Notes under the pieces: model-generated
Seen by the model: the letters and a program-made list of their open reading frames with translations, nothing else
What the model was told of the DNA's origin: nothing
Database searches by the model: none
Shown: in pieces, positions 34,816 through 43,958 of the stretch
How positions within the stretch are numbered: position 1 is the stretch's first letter
How the letters are laid out: each line of letters starts with the position of its first letter
Assembly (NCBI GenBank): GCA_900542945.1
Contig: UQPI01000003.1
Location: forward strand, 1-64,000
DNA from: an uncultured Collinsella sp.
GTDB taxonomy: Bacteria > Actinomycetota > Coriobacteriia > Coriobacteriales > Coriobacteriaceae
Reading direction: 5' to 3'
DNA length: 64,000 nt
Translations under genes and position numbers: made by a program

Positions 34816-37406
34816 TACCCGAGCACGCGTACGGGCCCCAAGAGGCCGCTGGGATCGGAGGGCTCGGTCATGCCGAACATGTCGGGGACGGCGTGGTCGA
34901 GGGTGTTGATGATATCGATCGTAAGCGCGTGCTCGCCGGCCAAAAGCGCGCCGGCCTCAAAGCAGTAAGGCGGACAGATGCGCGTGCCGAGGGATTTGCC
35001 GTCGAGGGTGACGGTTGCGGTCTCAAAGACCTCGCCAAGGTCGATGACGGTGCGGGTGGCCGCTTCGCCCAGGACAAAGGAAGCCTGGTAGCGGAATGTG
35101 CCGGCCTTGCCGGGGAACTCGGCCGAGGAAAGGTCGTGCAGGTCTGCAAGCTCAACAGACTCGCCAAAGGCATCGGTGCCAGGGGCAGAGAAGGCAACCG
35201 CCCAGGGCCCGTCGACGCATGTGGCTTCGTCTTCGGCGGTTGCCACAGCAACGGAACCTGTAGCCCCAAGGACCACGATGCAGCTCTCGTAGGGAGCCAG
35301 CTCGAGCGTGCCGTCAAAGGCGGCGGGCTCGGTGCCGTTGAGCAGATCGAGGCGCGCGCCTGCAACGGGTGTGCCGTCGGCAAGCGCAATCTGAGTGGAG
35401 ATACCCTGCTTGGGATGCTCGTTGACGAGCATCAGATAGGTCTCGCCCGCCCGCTCGTAGCGCAGTGCGCGCAGCCAGGGCTGGGGCTCGGCGCAAACCA
35501 CGGTCTGTATGCCGGTGTTGGCAAGTGTGTCTGCGAGCTCGGTGGTCGCCAGGAGCTTGATGCCGGCGACCGCGGCTGCATCCAGGGAGGCAAAGCCCTC
35601 GCGACCTGCAGTGTCACCGTCGTAGCGCTTGTTCGGCAACTCATCCAGCGCGTACACGGCAACACCTGCGGCTGCGGCACGCGCGGAAAAGTCGAGCACG
35701 GCTTCGCCGACAAACTCGGCTCCGGGCATCACCAGGCAGCGGTATGCCTGGCCGTTCACGCTAAAGCCGCTACCGTCTGCGGCAATTTCAACGGCATAGC
35801 GCCCTGCGTCCTCAAATGCCTCTGCCGGCACGATGTCAAAGTCGACCTGCGCGCGCATAAGCTCGGAGGCGGCATGCTGCATAAAGTTCGCCTCGCCTGC
35901 CCACTCGGCGTCCGCATGGTAGAGAAGCGCCACCGGGGTCGTTGCGCGCCCGCCGCTCAGCAGGCTCGCCGTACGGTTCATGTAGCTCATAAGCTGCCCA
36001 AAGTGTGCAAACTGGGGGTTTTGGCCATGCGCATAGAAATGCGGCGGGCAGTCCCAGTCGGGGAAGGCGGCCATGCTAAAGGCATGCGGCACAAACCAAT
36101 TGACGCCGCGCACCAAAAAATGATCGGCGATCCACTTCATCTCGCGTAGGCCTTCGTGCCATCCAAATGCGCCAAAGACCTCGGCCATGCAGCGCCCCTG
36201 CTTTTTGGGGTCGAGGTGTGCTGCCGAGGAGCCCAGCTTGGGCAGCACGTAGTTATAGAACTCGAGGTCCCACACGCCGCGTCCGTAGCTGTGAAGGCCG
36301 CGGTCCATGCCGGGTACCAGCTGGTTGATCACGATGTCGACGCCCGCCATGTCCTGACCGCCCACGGCGCGGAAGTAGTGCCCGGCGCCCACGCCCAGGC
36401 GCGCGTGGCAGTCCTTGTCCTCGATAACGTGGCCGATGTACTGCACGCCGCGCGCGCGGCACCAGTCTCCGAGCTGGTCGCAGAAGCACTCCTTATAGAG
36501 GGTGCTCGCGATGTCCATATAGACGTGGCGTACGTGCGCGCCGGCCGGCTCGCGGTCCCACAGGTGCGGGAGCTCGGCCAGGTAGCGCTCGCCCAGTGCC
36601 GCGCGCAGGCGACGCTCAAGCTCGGCCGACCAGGGTAGGGGCGCGGTGGCCTTGCCGATGAGCGTGTCCGAGATGCCATCGGGGCCCGTGGTGCCCTTCT
36701 CGTTGGCAAATCCGGGCTCATCGGAGAAAAAGCCCAAGATGGTCTTGCCAAACTCATCGCCCAGATGCTCAAAATGCGGCTCGTAGACAGCATCGATGAG
36801 CTGCGCCACCGAGGCGCGGTCGACCATATTGATGTAGTCCTCGTTGTAGGAGGTCTTGCCGCTCGTGAACATCACGCATGCCTGCGTGAGGCCCGCAGGT
36901 GCATCGAAGACCAGGCGGCTGGGGTTGCCGTCTGCATCGTCGATTACTCGGTAAGCGACGTCGACGGGGCTGCCGTCCTGCATAAATGTCACGCCGTAGA
37001 AGCGCTCCGTTTTGTCGAGCATGTTGGCGAGCGCGATGCTCGCGGCGGACGTGGGGCCCACGATGTCGAACGTGCGGTGCGTGAGCACGATCTTGCGGAG
37101 CTCGGGCACGGCCTCCTTGACGGCGCCGTTGGCAAAGCCCGTGGGGAAGTGCGCGTCGTCCAAGATCCAGAGCTTAAGGCCCAGCTGCCTGCACTCGTCA
37201 ATGACAAAGCGCAAGTCGCGCCACCAGCCCTCGCCGCAAAAATCGGGGTGTGGGCGGCTTTCGAGACAGACCTCGTGGATGTCGGCGCCGGCGATCTTTT
37301 CCAGATACTCGGCAATGGTCTTATGGCTCTCGCCCTTCATCCACAAAAACGGAAGCACGTGGTTGTCGTATGTGCCCTCGAGCACCTGCTGATAGTACGC
37401 GGTCAT
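34815..37406 (-). CDS. Large glycoside hydrolase, GH106-like
   Basis: An 863-residue protein. The N-terminal TIM-barrel region begins VLPFLWMKGES and continues with a long catalytic domain (to about 560), then linkers and a C-terminal galactose-binding-like beta sandwich (last 140 residues, TRTVIDLGEVFETATVTLDGKSLG). This pattern resembles GH106 alpha-L-rhamnosidases and related unassigned hydrolases. There is no signal peptide, so the enzyme is cytoplasmic. The start at 37406 follows AAGGAGG. An AraC-type regulator is divergently transcribed 114 bases away and probably controls it. Confidence 0.75.
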   Translation of the reverse strand: MTAYYQQVLEGTYDNHVLPFLWMKGESHKTIAEYLEKIAGADIHEVCLESRPHPDFCGEGWWRDLRFVIDECRQLGLKLWILDDAHFPTGFANGAVKEAVPELRKIVLTHRTFDIVGPTSAASIALANMLDKTERFYGVTFMQDGSPVDVAYRVIDDADGNPSRLVFDAPAGLTQACVMFTSGKTSYNEDYINMVDRASVAQLIDAVYEPHFEHLGDEFGKTILGFFSDEPGFANEKGTTGPDGISDTLIGKATAPLPWSAELERRLRAALGERYLAELPHLWDREPAGAHVRHVYMDIASTLYKECFCDQLGDWCRARGVQYIGHVIEDKDCHARLGVGAGHYFRAVGGQDMAGVDIVINQLVPGMDRGLHSYGRGVWDLEFYNYVLPKLGSSAAHLDPKKQGRCMAEVFGAFGWHEGLREMKWIADHFLVRGVNWFVPHAFSMAAFPDWDCPPHFYAHGQNPQFAHFGQLMSYMNRTASLLSGGRATTPVALLYHADAEWAGEANFMQHAASELMRAQVDFDIVPAEAFEDAGRYAVEIAADGSGFSVNGQAYRCLVMPGAEFVGEAVLDFSARAAAAGVAVYALDELPNKRYDGDTAGREGFASLDAAAVAGIKLLATTELADTLANTGIQTVVCAEPQPWLRALRYERAGETYLMLVNEHPKQGISTQIALADGTPVAGARLDLLNGTEPAAFDGTLELAPYESCIVVLGATGSVAVATAEDEATCVDGPWAVAFSAPGTDAFGESVELADLHDLSSAEFPGKAGTFRYQASFVLGEAATRTVIDLGEVFETATVTLDGKSLGTRICPPYCFEAGALLAGEHALTIDIINTLDHAVPDMFGMTEPSDPSGLLGPVRVLG

Positions 37407-37520
37407 GGATCCTCCTTGGCTCGATCGATCTGCTGCATAGCACAGATTATGGACGCGTCGGCGCGTTCTGCTAATATCTGAATCACGACGAACTATGACC
37501 AAATCAACGATTGGCAAGCC

Positions 37521-38513
37521 ATGGAGATCGACGAGCTCGAGCGTAGGCTCAGCGAACTGAGCGCCAGTGAGATCGCTTATAAAGACGGCATGGCATTTGA
37601 TTGGTCGATTATGACCGAGCATGTCGAAATCGACGGATGCCCAGTGCGCAAGATTGGGCAGCCAGGGTTTGCCTATGCCCAGCCCGGCATGCCGCGTGGC
37701 CTGACGATAAGGAAAAACTCGCGCTTTAATGCAGTTCCCGAGCACGTGCATGATTACGTGGAGATGAGCTATGTGTATCGCGGGCGCTGCCCGCAGACGG
37801 TGGCGGGGGAGAGGCTCGAGTTGCGCCGCAACGAGGTGCTTTTGCTCGACGCCCTCTGCCCGCATGCCGTGGCGGCGCTTGGTGAGGACGACATCATGCT
37901 AAGCATGACCGTTTCACGCTCTTTTTTGCGCCGGAGCCTCGAGTCGAGCCTCTCGCGCGAGAGCGCGGTCTCGCGGTTTTTGTTCAACGCGCTCAACAGC
38001 GAGACGGACCATCGGGGCCATGTCCGTTTTCATTGCGGCGAGAGCCGTCGGATTCGGCGCTACATGCAGGAGATGCTCTGTGAGCTGTACGACCCGAGCC
38101 CCAACGGTTCCGAGATCGTCCTGCGTCTGTTTCAGCTGTTTTTGGCCGAGCTCATGGATTGCTACGAGCGCGAGCTGGTGTGCGGCGTGGCGGACGGCGC
38201 GGCGGGGCCCACTGCCCTGGTGACGGGAATGCTCGGCTATATCGATCGCGAATTCGCCGCGTGCTCCCTCGAGGGGATGGCGGCGGAGTTTGGCTTGAGC
38301 CCTAATTATGCGACGGCGCTTCTCAGGCGCCATGTGGGCAAGACCTTTAGGCAGCTTGTGCAGGAGCGACGCCTGGTGCGTGCGGCCGAGCTTCTGCGCG
38401 GTGGCGCCACGGCCGGGGCGGCTGCGCATGCGGTGGGCTATGAAAACATGAGCTTCTTCTACCGTAAGTTTCACGACAAGTATGGCTGCACCCCCGCGGT
38501 ATACCGCCGGTAA
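37521..38513 (+). CDS. AraC-family transcription regulator
   Basis: A 330-residue regulator with an N-terminal cupin-like sensing domain (about 60-150, EHVHDYVEMSYVYRG) and a C-terminal double helix-turn-helix (about 235-330, ending KFHDKYGCTPAVYRR). It is divergent from the large glycosidase, so it likely activates that gene in response to a sugar. The next gene on its own strand is the second GH1. Confidence 0.92.
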   Translation: MEIDELERRLSELSASEIAYKDGMAFDWSIMTEHVEIDGCPVRKIGQPGFAYAQPGMPRGLTIRKNSRFNAVPEHVHDYVEMSYVYRGRCPQTVAGERLELRRNEVLLLDALCPHAVAALGEDDIMLSMTVSRSFLRRSLESSLSRESAVSRFLFNALNSETDHRGHVRFHCGESRRIRRYMQEMLCELYDPSPNGSEIVLRLFQLFLAELMDCYERELVCGVADGAAGPTALVTGMLGYIDREFAACSLEGMAAEFGLSPNYATALLRRHVGKTFRQLVQERRLVRAAELLRGGATAGAAAHAVGYENMSFFYRKFHDKYGCTPAVYRR

Positions 38514-38545
38514 GCGCGGGGCGGATCGTCTTCGCTCCTTCGGTG

Positions 38546-38602
38546 TCAAAAAGTTTCAGCTGCAGCGCAGTTGCAGCGCGCGTCTGCGAAAAGAAGTGTC
38601 GG
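38546..38602 (+). promoter_or_regulatory. GH1 upstream element (copy 2)
   Basis: TCAAAAAGTTTCAG, a hairpin GCTGCA pairing TGCAGC, then TCTGCGAAAAGAAGTGTCGG. The flanks match copy 1 at 5777-5832 while the hairpin bases differ. The 3' edge lies 79 bases before the ATG of this GH1 gene. Confidence 0.55.
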
Positions 38603-38680
38603 GTTTGGCACCCCTGCCCCTGTCTGTCGCGTGCGTGGGCGATACTCGGCCTATCGACCCGCAATGCAAAGGAGATGCTC

Positions 38681-40129
38681 ATGGCAAACATCAAGTTCCC
38701 CGAGGGTTTCTATTGGGGTGGCGCCACGGCCGCCAATCAGTTTGAGGGCGCTTGGAACGTGGACGGCCGCGGTCCTTCGGTCGACGACCATTTCTTGGGC
38801 GGCAGCTACAAGGAGCCGCGTCAGATCACGATCGACATCGACCCCGACCGCTTCTACCCCAATCATGACGGTATCGACTTCTACCATCACTACGAGGAGG
38901 ACATCGCGCTGTTCGCCGAGATGGGCTTTACCATGTTCCGCATGTCCATCTCTTGGAGCCGCATCTTCCCCAACGGCGACGATGCCGAGCCCAGCGAGGC
39001 CGGCCTCGCCTTCTACGACCGCGTCTTCGACTGCCTGCGCGCTCACAATATCGAGCCGCTCGTGACCCTGTCGCACTACGAAATGCCTTATCACCTGGTC
39101 GAGAAGTACAACGGCTGGGCGAGCCGCGAGCTCATCGGCTTCTTTGAGAAGTACTGTCAGACCGTCTTCGACCGCTATCAGGACAAGGTCAAGTTCTGGC
39201 TCACCTTCAACGAGATCAACTGCGGCACCCAGGACATGGGCAACCTCTTTGGGACCAGCATGATCCAGGGCTTTGAGGGCCCGGCTTCGGCGGTCCACAC
39301 CACGCCGCAGGCCCGTATGCAGGCCCTGCATCACCAGTTTGTCGCCAGCGGCCGCGTCGTGCGCTATGCCCACGAGCACTATCCGCAGTTTAAGATGGGC
39401 AACATGGACTGCTTCATCCTCTCCTATGCCGCCACGTGCGATCCGGCCGACGTGTTCGCCACGCAGCAGGAGATGAATACCATGAACTGGTACTGCTCCG
39501 ACGTGCAGGTGCGCGGCAAGTACCCGTTCTATGCCAAGCGCTTCTGGGCCGAGAACGATGTCGAGCTCGTGATGGAGGACGGCGACCTGCAGGATATCGC
39601 CGACGGCAAGGTCGATTTCTACACCTTTAGCTACTACATGTCCGGCACCGTGGGCACCCACAAGGACCACGAGATGACCGAGGGCAACATGACCTTTGGC
39701 GGCAAGAATCCCTATCTGGAGTCCACCGACTGGGGCTGGCAGATCGATCCGCTGGGCCTGCGCATCGCCCTCAACGAGATTTACGCCCGCTACGAGATTC
39801 CGCTGATGGTGGTCGAGAACGGCATGGGCGCCTACGATGAGGTCGAGGAGGACGGTTCCATCCACGATCCGTACCGCATCGCCTACTTGCAGAGCCACAT
39901 CAAGGCCATGGGCGAGGCCATTGCCGACGGCGTCGACCTGATCGCCTACACCTGGTGGGGCCCCATCGACTTGGTTTCCGCCGGCACCGGCGAGATGCGC
40001 AAGCGCTATGGCTTCATCCACGTCGATAAGTACGACGACGGCACCGGTACCTACGAGCGCCGCCGCAAGGACAGCTTCTACGCCTACCAGAAGATCATCA
40101 AGTCCAACGGTGCCGAGGGCCTGGATTAA
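38681..40129 (+). CDS. GH1 6-phospho-beta-glucosidase
   Basis: A 482-residue family 1 glycosidase, probably cleaving PTS-imported phospho-beta-glucosides. The acid/base Glu178 is in TFNEIN and the nucleophile Glu379 in VVENG; RKRYGFIHVD near the end fits 6-phosphate binding. The start at 38681 follows AAGGAG; a longer reading frame upstream is not supported. It is a distant paralogue of the gene at 5913. Downstream is an EIIA gene 140 bases away with its own promoter. Confidence 0.93.
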   Translation: MANIKFPEGFYWGGATAANQFEGAWNVDGRGPSVDDHFLGGSYKEPRQITIDIDPDRFYPNHDGIDFYHHYEEDIALFAEMGFTMFRMSISWSRIFPNGDDAEPSEAGLAFYDRVFDCLRAHNIEPLVTLSHYEMPYHLVEKYNGWASRELIGFFEKYCQTVFDRYQDKVKFWLTFNEINCGTQDMGNLFGTSMIQGFEGPASAVHTTPQARMQALHHQFVASGRVVRYAHEHYPQFKMGNMDCFILSYAATCDPADVFATQQEMNTMNWYCSDVQVRGKYPFYAKRFWAENDVELVMEDGDLQDIADGKVDFYTFSYYMSGTVGTHKDHEMTEGNMTFGGKNPYLESTDWGWQIDPLGLRIALNEIYARYEIPLMVVENGMGAYDEVEEDGSIHDPYRIAYLQSHIKAMGEAIADGVDLIAYTWWGPIDLVSAGTGEMRKRYGFIHVDKYDDGTGTYERRRKDSFYAYQKIIKSNGAEGLD

Positions 40130-40191
40130 TCGACAATATGAGTGCCACCGGGGAAAAGCGTTGGGATGGGCTCGCGATTCGAGTCCCCACC

Positions 40192-40220
40192 TTAGCATTT
40201 GAACCATTTGGCACTATAAT
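40192..40220 (+). promoter_or_regulatory. Promoter of EIIA gene
   Basis: TTAGCA (40192-40197), 17 bases, then TATAAT (40215-40220), 49 bases before the EIIA start codon. Confidence 0.65.
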
Positions 40221-40269
40221 CACCATAGGCATGCGCATAACGTTGCGCTTAATCAAGAGGAGAAAACGT

Positions 40270-40806
40270 ATGGGTCTGTTTGACATGTTCAAGAAGAAGG
40301 CTGAGCCCGCGGCTGCCGCTGCTCCGGCCTCCATCTCTGCTTCTGCCGGCGCCGACGTGCTGTGCTCGCCCGTCAAGGGCAAGGTCATCAAGATGGCCGA
40401 CGTGCCCGATCCCGTCTTTGGTGGCGAGGTTCTGGGCAAGGGCTGCGCCGTGTGGCCCGAGGACGATCTGGTCTACGCTCCCTGCGACGGCAAGGTGACC
40501 GTCACCATGGGTCACGCCGTGGGCCTGCAGTCCGATAGCGGCATCGAGGTTCTGGTGCACGTTGGCGTCGATACCGTCAACATGAACGGCGACGGCTTCG
40601 AGGGCTTCGTCAAGGCCGACGATGTCGTTAAGGCTGGCCAGCCCATGCTCAAGATCGACCGCGCCAAGATCGCCGCTGCCGGCTACAAGGACTGCGTCGT
40701 CGTGGCTGTGTCCAACACCGCCGAGTTCGCCGACGTCGAGCTCGCCGTCGAGGCTGACTCCGCTGTCTCCGCTGGCGATGCCATCGTCAAGGTCGTCCGC
40801 AAGTAA
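40270..40806 (+). CDS. crr: PTS EIIA, glucose type
   Basis: A 178-residue free-standing EIIA of the Glc family. His82 and His97 (GHAVGLQ and VLVHVGVDT) match the two active-site histidines; His97 is the phospho-acceptor by alignment. An Ala-rich linker follows the first ten residues. It has no EIIB or EIIC of its own and could feed the EIIBC proteins at 2344 and 20148. GAGGAG precedes the ATG, and a strong terminator follows. Confidence 0.92.
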   Translation: MGLFDMFKKKAEPAAAAAPASISASAGADVLCSPVKGKVIKMADVPDPVFGGEVLGKGCAVWPEDDLVYAPCDGKVTVTMGHAVGLQSDSGIEVLVHVGVDTVNMNGDGFEGFVKADDVVKAGQPMLKIDRAKIAAAGYKDCVVVAVSNTAEFADVELAVEADSAVSAGDAIVKVVRK

Positions 40807-40830
40807 ACTGCGGCAACATAAGGATGTTTT

Positions 40831-40866
40831 GGGGTGGTCGAATTGTCCGACCACCCTTTTTTATTA
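40831..40866 (+). terminator. Terminator of EIIA gene
   Basis: GGGTGGTCG pairs with CGACCACCC around seven bases, followed by TTTTTT. Confidence 0.9.
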
Positions 40867-41041
40867 CAATGCGGCGGAACGTTTTATTGCGCGTTGGGCG
40901 GACCGGTAAACCGTTCGGACGTTAAATCGAGCCGACTGCGCCTTTGCTTTGCCGGGGGTGTTCGTTATCGGCTAGTATGGCCTTATTGTTACGACGCGCA
41001 CCGCGTCGGGAAGCGCGGTGCCGCTTGTTGGGAGGAATGTC

Positions 41042-41599
41042 ATGAAGAAGAAGCTGCTGCTTGCGCCCCTGATGGCTGTTCTGGTCGCGTGCGTGGTTGT
41101 GCTTTCCGGCTGCGGAGGTCCTTCGGTTGAGGAGCTCATCACCGAGGATCTTACGACGCAGTTTGACGAGGTCAAGAACGGCGGCGACGACTTCCTCGCC
41201 GGCCTGGAAGAGGCCTCGGGCGACGAGTTTGAGCAGCTGGGCATCGATCCCAAGGAGTACGCCAAGAGCTATCTCGAGGGCTTTGACTACAAGATCGGCG
41301 ACGTGACGGTCGACGAGGACAAGGGTACCGCAACTGCCGAGGTCACCATTACCTGCAAGTCCATGAACCAGATCGTTGAGGATTTTGCCACCCAGTACCA
41401 GGAGAAGGTCGCCGCGCTCGATTCGATGCCTTCCGATGACGAGCTGTACAAGATGGCCGGTCAGGTTATGGTCGATGTGACCAAGGCTGCTAAGACCAAG
41501 GACACCAAGGTCACCTTCAAGTATTCCTGCAATGACGACGGCGAGTGGTCTGCCGACGATTCCGCAACCAACGAGATGATGAATGCCATGATGAGCTAG
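41042..41599 (+). CDS. Small lipoprotein, DUF5105-like
   Basis: A 185-residue exported lipoprotein with MKKK, a hydrophobic helix and the lipobox LSGC (cysteine at about 24). The outer domain begins SVEELITEDLTTQFDEVKNG and contains a repeated DDxL-like pattern; it resembles DUF5105 lipoproteins. GGGAGGA precedes the ATG. Copy B of the structured element starts 17 bases after the stop. Role unknown. Confidence 0.75.
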   Translation: MKKKLLLAPLMAVLVACVVVLSGCGGPSVEELITEDLTTQFDEVKNGGDDFLAGLEEASGDEFEQLGIDPKEYAKSYLEGFDYKIGDVTVDEDKGTATAEVTITCKSMNQIVEDFATQYQEKVAALDSMPSDDELYKMAGQVMVDVTKAAKTKDTKVTFKYSCNDDGEWSADDSATNEMMNAMMS

Positions 41600-41615
41600 G
41601 GGAGTTACGCGGTAG

Positions 41616-41821
41616 TTCGTTACGGCGTTTTACCAAACGCCGTAACTGCCCGACGCTGCGCGCCGCCCAGGACGACAATTTGTCATTCAAAAGGCGAGGC
41701 ATGACCCGAAGGTCTATGCCTCGCCTTTTTCATGCCAACTTGTTCGTCCTGGACGTCGCTCGCTGTCCGTCCTCTACCCGTGACGTTACCATCGCTGGAG
41801 TAGTCATTGGGAAGGCGGTGC
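41616..41821 (+). repeat. Structured element with covarying stems (copy B)
   Basis: GTTACGGCGTTT pairs AAACGCCGTAAC around TACC; next come CGACGCTGC, CCAGGACGA pairing TCGTCCTGG, the mini hairpin GACA pairing TGTC, and a hairpin GGCGAGGCAT...ATGCCTCGCC, then CTTGTTCG and CGCTGTCCG. Each stem has base changes relative to copy A (32668) that keep pairing. Its tail likewise ends in TAGTCATTGGG. Confidence 0.75.
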
Positions 41822-42080
41822 TTGGGGACGTTCCTTTCCTGCCGGCAGTTGGGGACACTCCTTGTGCCGGCGTTGCATTGCGAACGCTCGGGAAAATGCG
41901 GCCCGGTTTTTGGCCGAATAGTGGGTCGCGGTTTCCGGATGAGGCGGGTTGCGGAAAGTGCGACCCGGAATATAGCTCCAAAACGGGACACAGTTTCCCC
42001 GACGCGCCTCAAACGGAAAGCGCATCCCATTCCGGAGCTCCAAAACGGGATGCGCTTTCCTTGCGGAAGAATTGTCGCAG
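41822..42080. repeat. Mixed repeats: GGGGAC pieces and TGCGACCCGG modules
   Basis: Pieces of the CTTGGGGACGTTCC and TTGGGGACACTCC type (41820-41865) precede a chain of short hairpins built from GGTCGCGGTTTCCGG, TGCGACCCGG and GGGATGCGCTTTCC arms (41885-42065). A similar chain lies at 56690-56880. The 502-base gap after the lipoprotein holds no gene. Confidence 0.75.
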
Positions 42081-42101
42081 CCGCATGGAGCGGCGGCTTC
42101 G

Positions 42102-42770
42102 TTACTCGCCTAGAATCAGCGCCGCGAGCTCTGCCTGGCTGTCCACCACGTAGTCGGCGCCGGCGGCTTCCAGCTCTGCGCGGCCGCGGAAGCCCCAGCT
42201 GACGCCCGCGCTCTTAAGGCCGGCGTTATGACCGGTCAGGATATCGACATTGGAATCGCCCACGTAGAGCGTGGTCGCCGGGTCGGCGCCCAGCGCTTCC
42301 ATCACATGCAGCGTGACGGGCGCCTCGGGCTTGGGCGGAAAAGCGTCGACACGGCCCTGGACCAGCGCAAAGCGGTCGGGGCCAAAGTACTTCTCGATAA
42401 GCGGGGCCGCCGAAATGTGGTCCTTGTTGGTGAGCACGGCAAGCTGGATGCCCGCGGCGCGCAGGCGGTCGAGCATCTCGATCGTGCCGGCGTACGGTGC
42501 GGTGTGGTCCTCCTTGTGCTCGCCGTAGTAAGCCCTAAACTCGGCAAGCGTCTGCTCAAACATACGGCTGTCGCCCGCGTACTCGGCGGGCATAAAGCGC
42601 TCAACCAGCTTGAGCATGCCGTTTCCCACCTTGTAACGGTACTCGTCAACGGCAAACGTGGGCCAGCCGTGCGTCTCGCAGGTATGGTTGCCGGCGGCCG
42701 CCAGGTCCTCGAGCGTGTTGAGAATGGTGCCGTCCAGGTCAAAGATCACATGGGAAAAAGCTGCTGCCAT
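42102..42770 (-). CDS. HAD-family phosphatase, phosphoglycolate-phosphatase-like
   Basis: A 222-residue HAD hydrolase. Motif I is FDLDGTI, motif II is VLTNKD near residue 107, and motif III/IV is KPEAP with YVGDSNVDI near residue 165. The helical cap after motif I fits the phosphoglycolate phosphatase / pyrophosphatase PpaX group. It acts on a small phosphorylated metabolite. AGGAG precedes the ATG at 42770. It lies downstream of hypE on the same strand with a 105-base gap, so it may be a separate unit. Confidence 0.88.
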   Translation of the reverse strand: MAAAFSHVIFDLDGTILNTLEDLAAAGNHTCETHGWPTFAVDEYRYKVGNGMLKLVERFMPAEYAGDSRMFEQTLAEFRAYYGEHKEDHTAPYAGTIEMLDRLRAAGIQLAVLTNKDHISAAPLIEKYFGPDRFALVQGRVDAFPPKPEAPVTLHVMEALGADPATTLYVGDSNVDILTGHNAGLKSAGVSWGFRGRAELEAAGADYVVDSQAELAALILGE

Positions 42771-42875
42771 GGGTGCTCCTGCCGCTTGAGTTGTAAAACG
42801 CACCCCATGATACTGGGCATGCGTGCCGGGCATGTTTGGAATCTGAATATCTTTAATAGCCCTGAGCCTTTGTCG

Positions 42876-43910
42876 TTAGCAAATCCTCGGCAGCTGTTCT
42901 CCCACGAGCATGTCGAGGATACGGGTCGAGCCCCAGCCGGTGCGCACGCGCACGGCGGGACGGGCGCCCTCGGCAAGCGGCAGCACGCGACCGATAATCG
43001 CGGCGTTTTCGCCGTAGCGCGCGGCGCGCATGGCCGTCAGTGCGGCATCGGCCTGCTCGGCCGGCACCACGGCAACCATCTTGCCCTCGTTTGCTACCTG
43101 CAGCACATCGTAGCCGAGCATCGCACATGCCGCCTGCACGTCGGGGCGCACGGGCACAGCATCCTCGTCGATCTCCATGGCAACGCCGCTGGCCTGGGCA
43201 AACTCGTTGAGCGTGGATGCCAGACCGCCGCGCGTGGGGTCGCGGAAGCAGCGGGTGTCGGGGGCGGCGGCGAGCACGTCGGCAATCAGATGATTGAGCG
43301 GTGCGGCGTCGCTTTCGATGGCGCTCGAAAACGCCAGGCCCTCGCGCTGGCTCATGATGGCGATGCCGTGGTCGCCTAGCGTACCCGATACCAGGATGGC
43401 GTCGCCGGGCCGGCAGTTGGCACCGCTGAGCGTCACGCCTGCGGGCACCTCGCCCACGCCGGCGGTATTGATGTAGACGCCGTCGGCACCTCCACGCTCG
43501 ACCACCTTGGTGTCGCCGGTGATAATCTTCACGCCTGCCTCATGTGCCGTTTCGGCCATGGTCTGAACGATCCGGCGGAGCTTGTCCATGGGATAGCCCT
43601 CTTCGAGGATAAAGCCGCATGAGAGGTAGCGTACGTTGGCGCCCGAGGTCGCGACGTCGTTGACGGTTCCACATACGGCGAGGCGGCCGATATTGCCGCC
43701 GGGGAAGAACTGCGGCGTTACCACAAAGCTGTCGGTCGACATGGCGATTCGCCCGCTTGCGGGCAGCGCAGCGACGCCGGCATCGTTGCCCGCGAGCAGC
43801 TCGGGCGACCCAAAGGCATCCAGAAAGACCTCATCGATAATGCGCTTCATCATCTGGCCGCCGGAGCCGTGGCCCAGCAGGACAGTGCTATCGGTGGCAT
43901 TACGGGACAT
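42876..43910 (-). CDS. hypE: Hydrogenase maturation protein HypE
   Basis: A 344-residue protein that dehydrates the thiocarbamoylated C-terminal cysteine to make the cyanide ligand of [NiFe] hydrogenase. The PurM-like ATP-binding region shows GHGSGGQMM and GNDAGVAAL; the C-terminus ends PRIC, with the required last cysteine. Last of hypF-hypC-hypD-hypE on the minus strand. Confidence 0.95.
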   Translation of the reverse strand: MSRNATDSTVLLGHGSGGQMMKRIIDEVFLDAFGSPELLAGNDAGVAALPASGRIAMSTDSFVVTPQFFPGGNIGRLAVCGTVNDVATSGANVRYLSCGFILEEGYPMDKLRRIVQTMAETAHEAGVKIITGDTKVVERGGADGVYINTAGVGEVPAGVTLSGANCRPGDAILVSGTLGDHGIAIMSQREGLAFSSAIESDAAPLNHLIADVLAAAPDTRCFRDPTRGGLASTLNEFAQASGVAMEIDEDAVPVRPDVQAACAMLGYDVLQVANEGKMVAVVPAEQADAALTAMRAARYGENAAIIGRVLPLAEGARPAVRVRTGWGSTRILDMLVGEQLPRIC

Positions 43911-43958
43911 ATCGAAAACTCCAATCGTGGGTGGTGCCGGTACGCGGGGGCGTCCGGG

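Noticed and set aside
34815..37865. 1,016-residue reading of the large glycosidase starting at 37865
   Set aside because: The extra N-terminal part overlaps the divergent AraC gene and lacks a ribosome site; AAGGAGG marks the start at 37406.
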